From IMG/VR virus record IMGVR_UViG_3300030233_000054, positions 1 through 58,481 of that record: 58,481 bases of DNA; one strand, 5' to 3'. Shown here piece by piece: positions 1-7,141 of the stretch. The translations under genes and the position numbers were made by a program. Each line of letters begins with the position of its first letter. The stretch's first letter is position 1. The notes beneath the pieces are model-generated. The model did no database searches. It worked only from the letters and a program-made list of their open reading frames with translations, and was not told the origin of the DNA. This DNA is from a virus.

Positions 1-100
1 CGATCTTACGGAGATCCAGGTTCTCGTGTTGGCGAAGGAAACCGCACATGCGGTCCTTGGCTGCCTTAAGTTCTTTGTGGCCGGTAAAATTCATCGTCAT
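1..100 (-). CDS. N-terminal part of tandem-repeat protein (continues past window start)
   Basis: The frame starts at ATG 100 (or ATG 94), with a GAGGGATGG-type ribosome binding site just upstream, and runs off base 1. The 33 visible residues begin MTMNFTGHKELKAA and end ENLDLRKI. The DNA at bases 1-20 aligns with the repeat unit that fills the other end of the window (the CAACCTTTTGGAGG part of the unit), and LDLRKI resembles the LQKV or LTEV that closes each repeat. I infer that this is the start of the repeat protein whose C-terminal half lies at 58157-58481, split by an assembly break inside the repeats. Joining the two ends directly leaves the frame one base out, as expected if sequence is missing. 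Confidence 0.7.
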   Translation of the reverse strand, partial: MTMNFTGHKELKAAKDRMCGFLRQHENLDLRKI

Positions 101-122
101 CGTTCCATCCCTCGGTTGTTGG

Positions 123-302
123 TTAATTCAGAGCTGGCTCCTGCTTGGCCTTTTTTTGCTTGGCTTCCACGCGCTCGCAGTCCTTTTTCATCACAAACCG
201 GATGTGGGCCGCCTTCGAGCGCCCCATTTCCGCCGCGACCTTCTCTATCCGCTCGTTCAATTCGCTGGTGGCGTGGAAGCCAATCATTTTTTTGTCGCTC
301 AT
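123..302 (-). CDS. small ribbon-helix-helix-like protein
   Basis: The product has 59 residues starting MSDKKMIGFHATSEL. A short beta-strand-like stretch (KKMIGFHA) is followed by two helices (SELNERIEKVAAEMG and SKAAHIRFVMKK), the usual order in MetJ/Arc/CopG ribbon-helix-helix proteins, and then a basic tail. Such proteins bind DNA as dimers; this one probably regulates early transcription or its own gene. I prefer the ATG at 302 to the one at 326 because the longer form adds eight residues ahead of the strand. An inverted repeat at 304-331 lies just upstream, between this gene and the divergent gene at 390. No target is known. Confidence 0.7.
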   Translation of the reverse strand: MSDKKMIGFHATSELNERIEKVAAEMGRSKAAHIRFVMKKDCERVEAKQKKAKQEPALN

Positions 303-303
303 G

Positions 304-331
304 ATGCGATCCAATGTAATGTACATCGCAT
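304..331. promoter_or_regulatory. inverted repeat, candidate operator between divergent genes
   Basis: ATGCGAT at 304-310 is matched by ATCGCAT at 325-331, and ATGTACAT at 319-326 is itself a palindrome. The site lies in the short gap between two divergently oriented ribbon-helix-helix genes (starts at 302 and 390). A self-binding operator is the simplest reading, but it is an inference. Confidence 0.4.
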
Positions 332-389
332 TAGAGTCAAATGTATTTTTAATCTTTTTAAAGGTGGGGTATGGTCCTGCCGATTGCGT

Positions 390-722
390 ATGTCAAAAGA
401 CAAGGTTCCCACTCGCTCCAGCCTCTCCATTCCCCCGGAGATTTACGGTCGCCTCCGCGATGAGGCCGAGCGTTTGGGCTATTCAGCCAACCAACTCACT
501 GCGTCCTTCGTGTCCGCTATGCTAGATATGATCGAAGACGAGGAGCCATCCGTCCCCTGGATTGTGCATGTCGCCAAGGAGAAGCGCGAGTTCGACCAGA
601 AAGCCTCTCCCAAACTCAAGGCAGCAGACGCCGCTCTTACCGGCAAGCGTCAGGAGGCCAAGTACGAGCAGGTAAAACCCAACCTGAAGAGCGCCAAGCT
701 CAACGAAGAGCCCGGCAAGTAG
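390..722 (+). CDS. ribbon-helix-helix domain protein
   Basis: The 110-residue product starts MSKDKVPTRSSLSIP. Residues 9-45 contain a strand (RSSLSIP), helix 1 (PEIYGRLRDEAERLG) and helix 2 (SANQLTASFVSAML), the CopG/Arc arrangement. The C-terminal half is charged and rich in Lys, Ala and Glu, possibly disordered. It is one of the few plus-strand genes in this part of the genome and is divergent from the gene at 123-302. Its last 23 bases overlap the end of the convergent gene 700-879. A transcriptional regulator is likely; its target is unknown. Confidence 0.75.
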   Translation: MSKDKVPTRSSLSIPPEIYGRLRDEAERLGYSANQLTASFVSAMLDMIEDEEPSVPWIVHVAKEKREFDQKASPKLKAADAALTGKRQEAKYEQVKPNLKSAKLNEEPGK

Positions 723-879
723 AGTGTTCGACAGGCTGCTCCAAAGCCAGCAGCGCGTGCCTTACCCCCATATCCACGATGTCGTCAGGGTTGATGTCGT
801 GCTTCCTCGCCACCTGTAGCAGCGCCTTGTACAGCTTCCCATCCAGCTTCACCTTCCTGCGTTCGTCCGTCGTTGTCAT
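700..879 (-). CDS. small hypothetical protein, possible ribbon-helix-helix fold
   Basis: The frame reads 59 residues starting MTTTDERRKVKLDG. A good ribbon-helix-helix pattern is visible: strand RKVKLDG, helix LYKALLQVARKH, turn, helix DDIVDMGVRHALLAL. The ATG at 879 follows AAGGGATGGG, a strong ribosome binding site. The stop codon at 700-702 lies inside the end of the convergent gene 390-722. It would be a third small DNA-binding protein in this 1.5 kb stretch. Confidence 0.6.
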   Translation of the reverse strand: MTTTDERRKVKLDGKLYKALLQVARKHDINPDDIVDMGVRHALLALEQPVEHSTCRALR

Positions 880-1114
880 TTACCCATCCCTTCTTGTTAA
901 GCGCCCCGGCCCGGCAGGCTCTTGGCAAACGCATTCCTTTGACGCTACCAAGTATTTGTGCCTGTCAATCTGATTGCATACAATCTGTGTCTGCTTGACT
1001 ACATCCGTGATTCTGGACTGGCAGCGCGGTTTCATTGGTCCTAGTGTCAGGTGAAATTCCCCTTGGAACAACCTGCTTTCGGTATACGCTTGGATACCGT
1101 TGTGAATAACTCCC
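880..1114. other. intergenic region between divergent genes
   Basis: About 235 bases without a supported gene separate a minus-strand start (879) and a plus-strand start (1115). It must hold the promoters of both. The only structure I see is a weak inverted repeat GGTAT...ATACC at about 1081-1098, near the plus-strand start. Confidence 0.4.
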
Positions 1115-1552
1115 ATGGCCACCTACTCCTACTCCGGCAAACTCCAGACGAAGTGCTCTGACGCCCTTGAGAAAGCCATGCGCAAAGCTGCTCAGGCCCA
1201 GGGCATGGAGCCCAGCGAGTGGCTGCGCCAGTGCGTGGCCACAGCGGTGATTGATCAGGGCATACGCCTGCCGGTGGACTGCCCGGAGAACCCGGCCAAG
1301 GATTCCCCCGAGGGATCGGCCAACCATGTGGTGGACAAGCTCATCGCCAAGGCGCTCCCCCGTGTGCGTGAGGAGCTGGGAGACTACCCGTATCAGGAGC
1401 CCGCCGCCCGGTTCAACGCCCTGATCGCCAAGCTCGAAGAGCTGAACGATCCCAAGCTCTGGAACTACGCGCTGGAAAAGTTCTCCGACCGCACGATGAC
1501 GCCCATGAAACGCCTTCACTACGTGGAGGAGGCGGTGAAGTTCCGGGGCTAA
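1115..1552 (+). CDS. hypothetical protein with ribbon-helix-helix-like N-terminus
   Basis: The 145-residue product starts MATYSYSGKLQTKC. Residues 3-45 fit strand (YSYSGKLQTK), helix (SDALEKAMRKAAQAQG) and helix (EPSEWLRQCVATAVI), similar to the other small regulators nearby. The rest (from about 55) is mostly helical and matches nothing I recognise. The gene is on the plus strand and its stop overlaps the stop of the convergent gene 1549-1779 by four bases. It is probably DNA-binding; the role is unknown. Confidence 0.7.
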   Translation: MATYSYSGKLQTKCSDALEKAMRKAAQAQGMEPSEWLRQCVATAVIDQGIRLPVDCPENPAKDSPEGSANHVVDKLIAKALPRVREELGDYPYQEPAARFNALIAKLEELNDPKLWNYALEKFSDRTMTPMKRLHYVEEAVKFRG

Positions 1553-1779
1553 GTTTTGGTTTCGCGCCAGTGCCAGATTCGGGTGGCACCCGTTCGATTT
1601 CCGGCATACACCCGGAACATCTTCTTTTCCATGACGCCAGCGTGCACTGCGCGTTGCAGCATTTTCTGCGCGGAAGCTTGAGCCAACCCCCATTCTTCCG
1701 CCCATTGCTGGCTGGTTTTCCAGCCTTTCGGCACGGTTTCTGGCGGGTCCAGTTTCTTGCGGAGTTCATCTAGTTTCAT
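1549..1779 (-). CDS. small winged-helix-like protein
   Basis: The 76-residue product starts MKLDELRKKLDPPE. The stretch GWKTSQQWAEEWGLA followed by SAQKMLQRAVHAGVM and then the basic strand KKMFRVYAG looks like a helix-turn-helix with a wing. The ATG at 1779 lies two bases after the stop of the upstream phosphoesterase gene, so the genes are probably co-transcribed. It may be a DNA-binding accessory protein or a regulator; no specific family is recognised. Confidence 0.7.
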   Translation of the reverse strand: MKLDELRKKLDPPETVPKGWKTSQQWAEEWGLAQASAQKMLQRAVHAGVMEKKMFRVYAGNRTGATRIWHWRETKT

Positions 1780-1781
1780 AT

Positions 1782-2759
1782 CTATGCCTTCTGGTTCATC
1801 AACGGCCCGAGCATACTCTGGCCGTTGATGATGGGGTTGTTGATGTGGATGAAATTGCCTTGGGCGCTGAGAATCTGAACGGCATCGCCATGGTTCCAGT
1901 CGGTGGGGCGGGAATGCTGGTAAAGCGGCTGCTTCTTGCACCCGCAGCCCGGGCAGAACGCCGCCCATTCGCCGCCCACCACGCTGGTGGCCGTGGCGTA
2001 GCCCGCCGTGTGCTTGTGGCCGTAGACGATATTTCCGCCCACGTCTTGGGCCATTTGCAGCGGGGCGCTTTTCCCGGTGCGCCAGCCATGGGAGTAGTGG
2101 CATTTCGTCAGCTTCAGCGTGCCGGGAACTTTAACGCCATCATAGCAAACACTCTGGCGATAGTATCTGATGCCGCGATCCTTTAGGTTAAGCAAAAACT
2201 CCGGCGGTTCCCGTTGCCGCATCGCCTCGGCATCGCGCCGGTTCTGCTTGGCCCATTTGACGCACTGGCGCTCGACACGGTACTCGTGGTTGCCCTCCAG
2301 GTAGTGGTACCGCGCCCGTGGTGCCGCCTTCTGGACGGCATCGAGGAAGTGATTCGCCGCCGCTAAGTCCTCTTCGTAGGTGTAATCGGTCTGCGCCACG
2401 TAGCCCAGCGTGTGTTTTTCGTCCAGGAAACCGCCGCAGTCCACGTGGTCGCCCAAAAGGATGATCACGTCCGGGTCAAGCATCTTGATGTCCGCGATAT
2501 AAACCGCCGCCACTACGGGATCAATCATGCATCCGTGCGTGTCCGGGATCATGAACCGCACTTCCTGACGCTTCAAGCTGACCCGCTTGGCGGGCTTGAT
2601 CTGCGCTGGCTTTCTCGCCTTCACGGCCCGCTCCCGGCTCTCGGCCAGGCGAACATTTTCCTTCTCCAAGGCTTTGTTATTTGCCGATAAGGCCTTGATT
2701 TGCCGCTCGTAGTCGGCCATCTTGGTTCGTAGTTGGATGCTGTCGGCCTTCATAGTCAT
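1782..2759 (-). CDS. calcineurin-like metallophosphoesterase
   Basis: The 325-residue protein has an N-terminal coiled coil (about 1-60) and a calcineurin-like phosphoesterase domain from about 68. The metal-binding blocks are all visible and in order: DTHG (first Asp and His), GDHVD (GDxxD), GNHE, a later His in CHYSHG, and GHKH near the end of the fold. The family hydrolyses phosphomonoesters or diesters using two metal ions. In phages such enzymes can act on DNA ends, cyclic nucleotides or nucleotides; the substrate cannot be told here. Its ATGA start overlaps the stop of the upstream gene, so the two are translationally coupled. Confidence 0.88.
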   Translation of the reverse strand: MTMKADSIQLRTKMADYERQIKALSANNKALEKENVRLAESRERAVKARKPAQIKPAKRVSLKRQEVRFMIPDTHGCMIDPVVAAVYIADIKMLDPDVIILLGDHVDCGGFLDEKHTLGYVAQTDYTYEEDLAAANHFLDAVQKAAPRARYHYLEGNHEYRVERQCVKWAKQNRRDAEAMRQREPPEFLLNLKDRGIRYYRQSVCYDGVKVPGTLKLTKCHYSHGWRTGKSAPLQMAQDVGGNIVYGHKHTAGYATATSVVGGEWAAFCPGCGCKKQPLYQHSRPTDWNHGDAVQILSAQGNFIHINNPIINGQSMLGPLMNQKA

Positions 2760-3013
2760 TCCACGGGCGCGTCTCCGCTGTCGATGTCGAGCGAGGCTTT
2801 CACCGCCCGGGCGACGTCCTCTTTCGTGGCTCGCTGGATTTGAAAGTGATAGTAATTACTGCTCGTGCCGTGCGCCCATTCCACCTCGTACATCACATCT
2901 CCGCCCACCAGGATGCCGGTTACGTGCCCGACCTTGGATCGGTCAATGCGATGCGTGACGGTTTCGCCACGCTTGAATCTCACATCCGCTCGTATTTCGC
3001 TGGCCATGGGCAA
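2756..3013 (-). CDS. small SH3/KOW-like hypothetical protein
   Basis: The 85-residue product has a beta-rich core (residues 10-55, including GETVTHRID, GHVTGILVGG and YEVEW), which resembles small SH3-like barrel modules seen in phage proteins, and ends with a charged helix. Start codons at 3013 and 3007 (MPMASE) are both possible. It sits directly upstream of the phosphoesterase gene with an ATGA overlap. The function is unknown. Confidence 0.7.
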   Translation of the reverse strand: MPMASEIRADVRFKRGETVTHRIDRSKVGHVTGILVGGDVMYEVEWAHGTSSNYYHFQIQRATKEDVARAVKASLDIDSGDAPVE

Positions 3014-3061
3014 CTCTTCGAAATTATCGAATGGTTCAACTGTTAAGGATTCCTTGACGGT

Positions 3062-4099
3062 TCAGAACACCTTCACCTCGCACACGTCATCGGTCTTCAG
3101 GCCAAGCTCATCGGCAAGTCCGGGCGAAAGGTCCGCCACGCGGTTGGTGCGCTCATGCGGCCCCCAGTCCAGAGGCTTGGCGAAGGCTTTCTTGCCGGTG
3201 CGGGTGTTGGTCACTTCGGCCATTAGTTTGATCAGTTCGCTTTTCGGGATCTTGGTGTAGTCCCAGCGGCAGGCCAGGTACTTGGTGGCGGGGTTCATGC
3301 GCCGCGCCAGACCGGTGGTGCCTTTGGGTTGCTCAGGCAGGAAGTATTCCTCTACCTGTCGCCAGTTCGACGGGAAGACCATCGCCAGGCCCTCGGAGGG
3401 CGTCACACCCGTGTCCTTTGGCCCGCCAAAGGTGGACATCTTGCCCACGGCGTGGAAGCGCGGCTTGTCATCCTTGATCGGAGCGCCTTCTGGAAGCACG
3501 ATGCTGCCGCCTTGGTACTCAGCGAGCAAGTAAGTGAACTCGCGCTTGTCCCATGGCTTGTCCGGGTAAAGGTCAGCCAGAATGCCGTACAACAATTCGC
3601 GGTACTCCCAAAACTGATAGGAGGTCTGGCATCCCCAACTGGAGGTGGAGGACTTGCTGCCATAGTGGTGGTTGATGCCAAACCACCCGTCTTCCTGCCA
3701 ATGCGACTTACGTCCGTCCGGCCCGTCCGGGTCGCGCAACACCTGCACGGTTTCAGCCTGCCGAAAGGCCTTGTACTGGCCCTTGTGGTAACCGGGGCGG
3801 TACTTCCAGATGCCCGGAGCCAGCACGGCGTAAGGCTTGCCCAGTGCCCGGTTCCAGCCCCAGCGGCTCGGATCGACATTGGCATTGAACGCCCGGTGAA
3901 TCTCCGGCGTCACCACAAACCAGGCGTCATCGTAAATGCCAGCATCGTTCTTGCCTGTCAGGCCCATGCTGTCGCGGAAGTAACCGCGCACGCCCAGCAC
4001 CACCACGCCTTCGGCTTGCAGGTTGATGCCCGCCTTCTCCAGCACATAGTGAGTGTGGATGGCGCTCTGTTGGGGGCGGCTCGATGGATGCTTTCTCAT
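3062..4099 (-). CDS. two-domain endolysin-like protein
   Basis: The 345-residue protein appears to have two catalytic-type domains. The first (about 1-190) carries GINHHYG followed by SSTSSWGCQT, the His...Ser-x-Gly-Cys arrangement seen in L,D-transpeptidase-like phage lysins. The second (about 220-345) begins MSTFGGPKDTGV and ends with RVADLSPGLADELG, the pattern of an RlpA/expansin-like double-psi beta barrel, which binds or cleaves glycan strands. No signal peptide is seen, so release would depend on a holin. It is the last gene of the lysis cluster, three bases after the NlpC/P60-like gene. Confidence 0.75.
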   Translation of the reverse strand: MRKHPSSRPQQSAIHTHYVLEKAGINLQAEGVVVLGVRGYFRDSMGLTGKNDAGIYDDAWFVVTPEIHRAFNANVDPSRWGWNRALGKPYAVLAPGIWKYRPGYHKGQYKAFRQAETVQVLRDPDGPDGRKSHWQEDGWFGINHHYGSKSSTSSWGCQTSYQFWEYRELLYGILADLYPDKPWDKREFTYLLAEYQGGSIVLPEGAPIKDDKPRFHAVGKMSTFGGPKDTGVTPSEGLAMVFPSNWRQVEEYFLPEQPKGTTGLARRMNPATKYLACRWDYTKIPKSELIKLMAEVTNTRTGKKAFAKPLDWGPHERTNRVADLSPGLADELGLKTDDVCEVKVF

Positions 4100-4102
4100 A
4101 AC

Positions 4103-4846
4103 TTATCGTCTCCGGTCGCGCACGGGCTTGACCTTTGGCTTGGATTCCGTGCGGTAATACTTACGGATGGTTTCTTCCTCGGGTTCGCCGTACAGCGTGG
4201 CTTCCCAGCGGCAGGCAAAAAGGGTGTCTTCTCTGGGTTGTTCAGCCACGTCGTCCAGCGCTAGCTGCGGGTGAATCAGGTACACGCCCTTGTTGCCAAG
4301 CACGCCGAGGCCTTCCAGTTCCGGCATCTGGTTGTAGACTTCGCAAGAAAGCTCGGAGCAAAACCAGCGGTTGCGGGCGTTCATTTTATCGCCCAGCCAG
4401 TTGGCTGCCGCTCCGCCGTCCCTCTTGGTCCAGGCCCGTCCGGCAATCGTGTTCTGGATCGCCAGGGCAAAGATGCTGTGCCAATCGTATTTCTCGCCGA
4501 TGTACTCCTCGGCCTGACGTACAATACGGTTGCCGAGATCCAACGTGTAGTTGGCGGGCCGGGTGAAGAACACTCGCTTGCCAGGCTTCCAGGTCAGAAT
4601 CTCTGCCAGGTCACCATGGTGAACGCCTTGGCCAATATGGCTCTCCACCGTCTCGCCGTTGTATCCGACAATGCCCATGTGGCTCGCCCTCCAGTCCGTG
4701 CCGTACTCCCGCTCCTCGTCGTCTTCCGGGCGCGTGAAGTGACCGATCAGCCGCGTGACCACGCCGGGCGTGTACGTGTAGAGAGCATCACCCGGCAGCG
4801 GCAGGGGGCTTTTGTAGTTGCGGCTCTCTTCTTCGGCAGTGCTCAT
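4103..4846 (-). CDS. permuted NlpC/P60 (YiiX-like) cysteine hydrolase
   Basis: The 247-residue protein shows the circularly permuted papain-like layout. An early GDALY and VTRLIGHFTR are followed by the His of ASHMGIVG, then VESHIGQGV, KYDWHSIF and the late Cys of WFCSELSCEVYNQ. In this family Cys and His form the active site and act on peptidoglycan peptides or lipids. The ATGA start overlaps the upstream holin/lipoprotein gene, so it is almost certainly part of the lysis operon, giving this phage a second wall-active enzyme next to the endolysin. A structural or virion role is the main alternative. Confidence 0.8.
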   Translation of the reverse strand: MSTAEEESRNYKSPLPLPGDALYTYTPGVVTRLIGHFTRPEDDEEREYGTDWRASHMGIVGYNGETVESHIGQGVHHGDLAEILTWKPGKRVFFTRPANYTLDLGNRIVRQAEEYIGEKYDWHSIFALAIQNTIAGRAWTKRDGGAAANWLGDKMNARNRWFCSELSCEVYNQMPELEGLGVLGNKGVYLIHPQLALDDVAEQPREDTLFACRWEATLYGEPEEETIRKYYRTESKPKVKPVRDRRR

Positions 4847-5406
4847 CGCGGCAGCAAGATGGTTTTGGCAGCGGTCCCGACGGTCTTCCCGGCGGCTTCT
4901 CCACCGGCCTTCAGGCCCTTCTCTAGCCGGTTGCCTTGGGCGTCGATCACCTCAGGGTCCGGCGCGGCACGCAGCTTGTCAGCCGTGAAGCTACCGCCGC
5001 CGGGCAGCGTGATCTTCACGCCCTCGGCGTTCACGATTTTATTGGACTGGTAGCTGCCTTCAGCCAAGTTGATGTTGGTCCCGTCCGTGGCGCATCCAGC
5101 CAAGGCAAGCAGGCAAAGAAGGCCGCCGATCATCGCCGCGCCGCCTGTGGAAACCGGGGGCTTTGGGCCGTCAGCCTCTTTCTCCACAAGCTCCGGCAGC
5201 GGGCTCCGCACGAGGAAGGCGCACACACCAATGAAAGCCTGCGCCCCGCCAAGCTTCAATAGATTAAGGAACGGTCCCCACTCCGCTAGATTGAAGGCGT
5301 GCGGGTCTACCATAGCTCCAGCAATCGCGCCCGCAAAGCCGGTGATCGCGGCGGCGACTAAGCTGTGTAGCCAAACGCGGGGATTCTTGAATGTTTTGAT
5401 GCTCAT
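4843..5406 (-). CDS. holin-like membrane protein with internal lipobox
   Basis: I take the ATG at 5406 (MSIKTFKNPRVWLHS), which overlaps the previous stop as ATGA; an ATG at 5415 would add three residues. The 187-residue product has two predicted membrane segments in its first 70 residues (VAAAITGFAGAIAGAM and GGAQAFIGVCAFLV), typical of a holin or antiholin. At about residues 93-107 follows GGLLCLLALAGCATD, a textbook lipoprotein signal with lipobox LAGC, and then a soluble tail. Either it is one fused protein, or an internal ATG just before IGGLL makes a separate outer-membrane spanin-like lipoprotein. Confidence 0.75.
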   Translation of the reverse strand: MSIKTFKNPRVWLHSLVAAAITGFAGAIAGAMVDPHAFNLAEWGPFLNLLKLGGAQAFIGVCAFLVRSPLPELVEKEADGPKPPVSTGGAAMIGGLLCLLALAGCATDGTNINLAEGSYQSNKIVNAEGVKITLPGGGSFTADKLRAAPDPEVIDAQGNRLEKGLKAGGEAAGKTVGTAAKTILLPR

Positions 5407-5546
5407 AATTTCCATTTCTTTTTCCGGGTTTTACGAATGGTTGTGATGCTCGTCTTGAAAAAGTAGATCGCGGCCACAATCAGGATGACGCCTCCCCACA
5501 CCAGCAGATGGTCGCCAAGCCAGGGGTGGACGCCGTGAAGGGTCAT
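5403..5546 (-). CDS. small single-pass membrane protein of the lysis cassette
   Basis: The frame gives 47 residues starting MTLHGVHPWLGDHLL, with one hydrophobic segment (LLVWGGVILIVAAIYFF) and a strongly basic tail (RKTRKKKWKL). It is coupled on both sides by ATGA overlaps: its start overlaps the stop of the gene 5543-5902 and its stop overlaps the start of the holin-like gene. A one-pass protein with a positive C-terminus inside a lysis cluster suggests a pinholin or antiholin. The evidence is layout and topology only. Confidence 0.7.
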   Translation of the reverse strand: MTLHGVHPWLGDHLLVWGGVILIVAAIYFFKTSITTIRKTRKKKWKL

Positions 5547-5902
5547 TGCAGCTGCCTCAGTCGAATGAGTTCCTGCTTTGTTGGGAGCCGGTCTTGAGTT
5601 TCGTAAAAATCAACAATGATCTCGTAATCGGACATGTAGAATCGGTTGGATTGCATATAAAGTTTGATTTCCTCGAACTTCAGGTCGAGTTCTCTGGTGA
5701 ACCATCTTTTCAAGTTCTCCTCTTGCTCTTTTTCGGCGAGCACGTTTTCCGCCGACGCCGCCCGCTCGTAAAAATGCCAACCTGATCCGCTTAACACCAC
5801 AAAGCCACCAATGACGGCGGCTAGCGGGACAACAACATGCCGGTACAAAACCGTATTGGTCGGCCTCGTCTCGGTTTCGATGATGTGCTCTGAATCGCTC
5901 AC
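5543..5902 (-). CDS. membrane-anchored coiled-coil protein, inner spanin-like
   Basis: The product has 119 residues from a GTG start (MSDSEHIIETETRP). One membrane segment lies at about 24-46 (VPLAAVIGGFVVLSG) and is followed by a charged helical region (AASAENVLAEKEQEE and ELDLKFEEIKLYMQ). An inner-membrane anchor with a periplasmic coiled coil is the layout of Rz-type i-spanins, and a lipobox protein is encoded two genes downstream. No sequence match to a named spanin is claimed. The GTG overlaps the stop of a tiny upstream ORF (5899-5937) as GTGA. Confidence 0.65.
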   Translation of the reverse strand: MSDSEHIIETETRPTNTVLYRHVVVPLAAVIGGFVVLSGSGWHFYERAASAENVLAEKEQEENLKRWFTRELDLKFEEIKLYMQSNRFYMSDYEIIVDFYETQDRLPTKQELIRLRQLQ

Positions 5903-5937
5903 TTAGTTTTCTGGGCTTTGAAGGCGTCGTCGCTCAT
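5899..5937 (-). CDS. 12-codon ORF, possible leader peptide
   Basis: The frame reads MSDDAFKAQKTK and stops as TGA, overlapping the GTG start of the spanin-like gene in a GTGA. It could be a leader that couples translation into the lysis operon, or chance. Its first residues (MSDD) resemble the next start (MSDS). Confidence 0.3.
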   Translation of the reverse strand: MSDDAFKAQKTK

Positions 5938-5941
5938 TGGC

Positions 5942-6292
5942 TTAAATCTCCGGCTCAGGACGGAGGGATTCGAGTTGTTCGGGGGTGATTTCGGTGACGT
6001 CGGCGAGGCGGTCGTCTTCGCCGAGGGTAAGGGCGGCTTCAATGGCTTCGCTCCAAAAAGCGGGGCCGAAGGCGAAGGTGCCGTCTGTCAGCGCGACAGC
6101 GGTGGCGGTGCTGGGCAGCTCCATGGCGCGCAGGCGGGTATGGGCGGTGTCGTCCCAACCGGCGCAGAGGCAGCGGACGGTGCGCGGGCCGTCCGGTGCG
6201 TCGTGGCCGTAGTCATCGCGCAAACCGGGCACATCCGCCAAGAGACTGGCCGGAAATTTGTAAATGCGGGGGGTGTCAGAAAATCCGTTCAT
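5942..6292 (-). CDS. hypothetical protein of the fibre-lysis region
   Basis: The 116-residue product starts MNGFSDTPRIYKFP at 6292, two bases after the stop of the exported fibre-like gene. It is acidic, with a Cys pair in RCLCAGW, and ends LESLRPEPEI. No domain is recognised. Its position between fibre-like proteins and the lysis genes suggests a tail-associated or assembly role. Confidence 0.65.
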   Translation of the reverse strand: MNGFSDTPRIYKFPASLLADVPGLRDDYGHDAPDGPRTVRCLCAGWDDTAHTRLRAMELPSTATAVALTDGTFAFGPAFWSEAIEAALTLGEDDRLADVTEITPEQLESLRPEPEI

Positions 6293-6294
6293 GA

Positions 6295-7137
6295 TTAGAG
6301 GGCGTTGAGCCAATCTGTCAGCCACTCGCGCTGCGCGGTGGTGATCGTCGTCTCAACAAAAATGTACCCGCGCACCGTCGCGTTTAGGCCGGCCGAAAAC
6401 TCGACGTCATCGGCAGTGTCGAACCTAGAGGTTTCGGGATCACCGCCGGACAGTGTCAGTGCTGACGCCGTTTTGTTGATCCACAGATTACGGCCCGCGC
6501 CGTCCAACCATTGCGCGACAATTGTTTGATCGGCAGTCGTGGGCGTGGGAGTGGTCTGAACGTATAATTCCGCGCCGGTGGCCGTGCCGTCAGTGCTGCG
6601 CGCCAGCAGCAGGGGGTCTCCCGTTGATGTGCCTCTATAATTCAGGAGCACACTGCGCTGGTTGCCGGTAGGGTTGTATTGACTGACGATGGTTTCAATA
6701 GTTGTGGGAGTCGCGCTGGCGAAGGCCAGCCGGGTAAACACGGTTAAATCAACGGCCCCGCCGAGGAAATCCGAAACCGCTGCTGACTGGCTGCTCGCGC
6801 TCGCGAACGTGACGCCATCCGCTCCCCACGTCGGGGAGTTGACCAGGGTTATGTTGTTGGAGGTGAGGCCGCCGAAGCCGATGACGGCGCTGCCGGTGCC
6901 GGTGTTGTACGCGCTCTTGAGGAGGTAGGCGCGGGTGCTGGACCAGAGGCCTTGCTGGCCCAAATAGATGCGGAGCTGGACCGTGCGAGCCAGCGGTGTG
7001 GCCGACGGAGCGGACCCGCCCCAGGACCGGACTTCGCGCCAGTAGGCGGCGGTAGACGCGTCAATGCCGAGGCCCTGAGCCGGAGCGGACGCGGCCAGGC
7101 CCAGTGTGATGAGGAAGACAGTTAAGAGATGCTTCAT
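6295..7137 (-). CDS. exported LamG/concanavalin-like domain protein
   Basis: From the ATG at 7137 the 280-residue product begins MKHLLTVFLITLGLA and then ASAPAQG, a clear Sec signal peptide with a likely signal peptidase I site after AQG. The rest is beta-rich and Thr/Ser-rich, with the spacing of a LamG-like jelly roll (for example FTRLAFASATPTTIE, LYVQTTPTP, AQWLDGAGRNLWINK and, near the end, VRGYIFVETTITTAQ). Such folds bind sugars. A signal peptide on a protein encoded among virion fibre genes is odd: the protein may be displayed or secreted by the infected cell or lysogen instead of being assembled in the cytoplasm. Confidence 0.7.
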   Translation of the reverse strand: MKHLLTVFLITLGLAASAPAQGLGIDASTAAYWREVRSWGGSAPSATPLARTVQLRIYLGQQGLWSSTRAYLLKSAYNTGTGSAVIGFGGLTSNNITLVNSPTWGADGVTFASASSQSAAVSDFLGGAVDLTVFTRLAFASATPTTIETIVSQYNPTGNQRSVLLNYRGTSTGDPLLLARSTDGTATGAELYVQTTPTPTTADQTIVAQWLDGAGRNLWINKTASALTLSGGDPETSRFDTADDVEFSAGLNATVRGYIFVETTITTAQREWLTDWLNAL

Positions 7138-7141
7138 GGTG

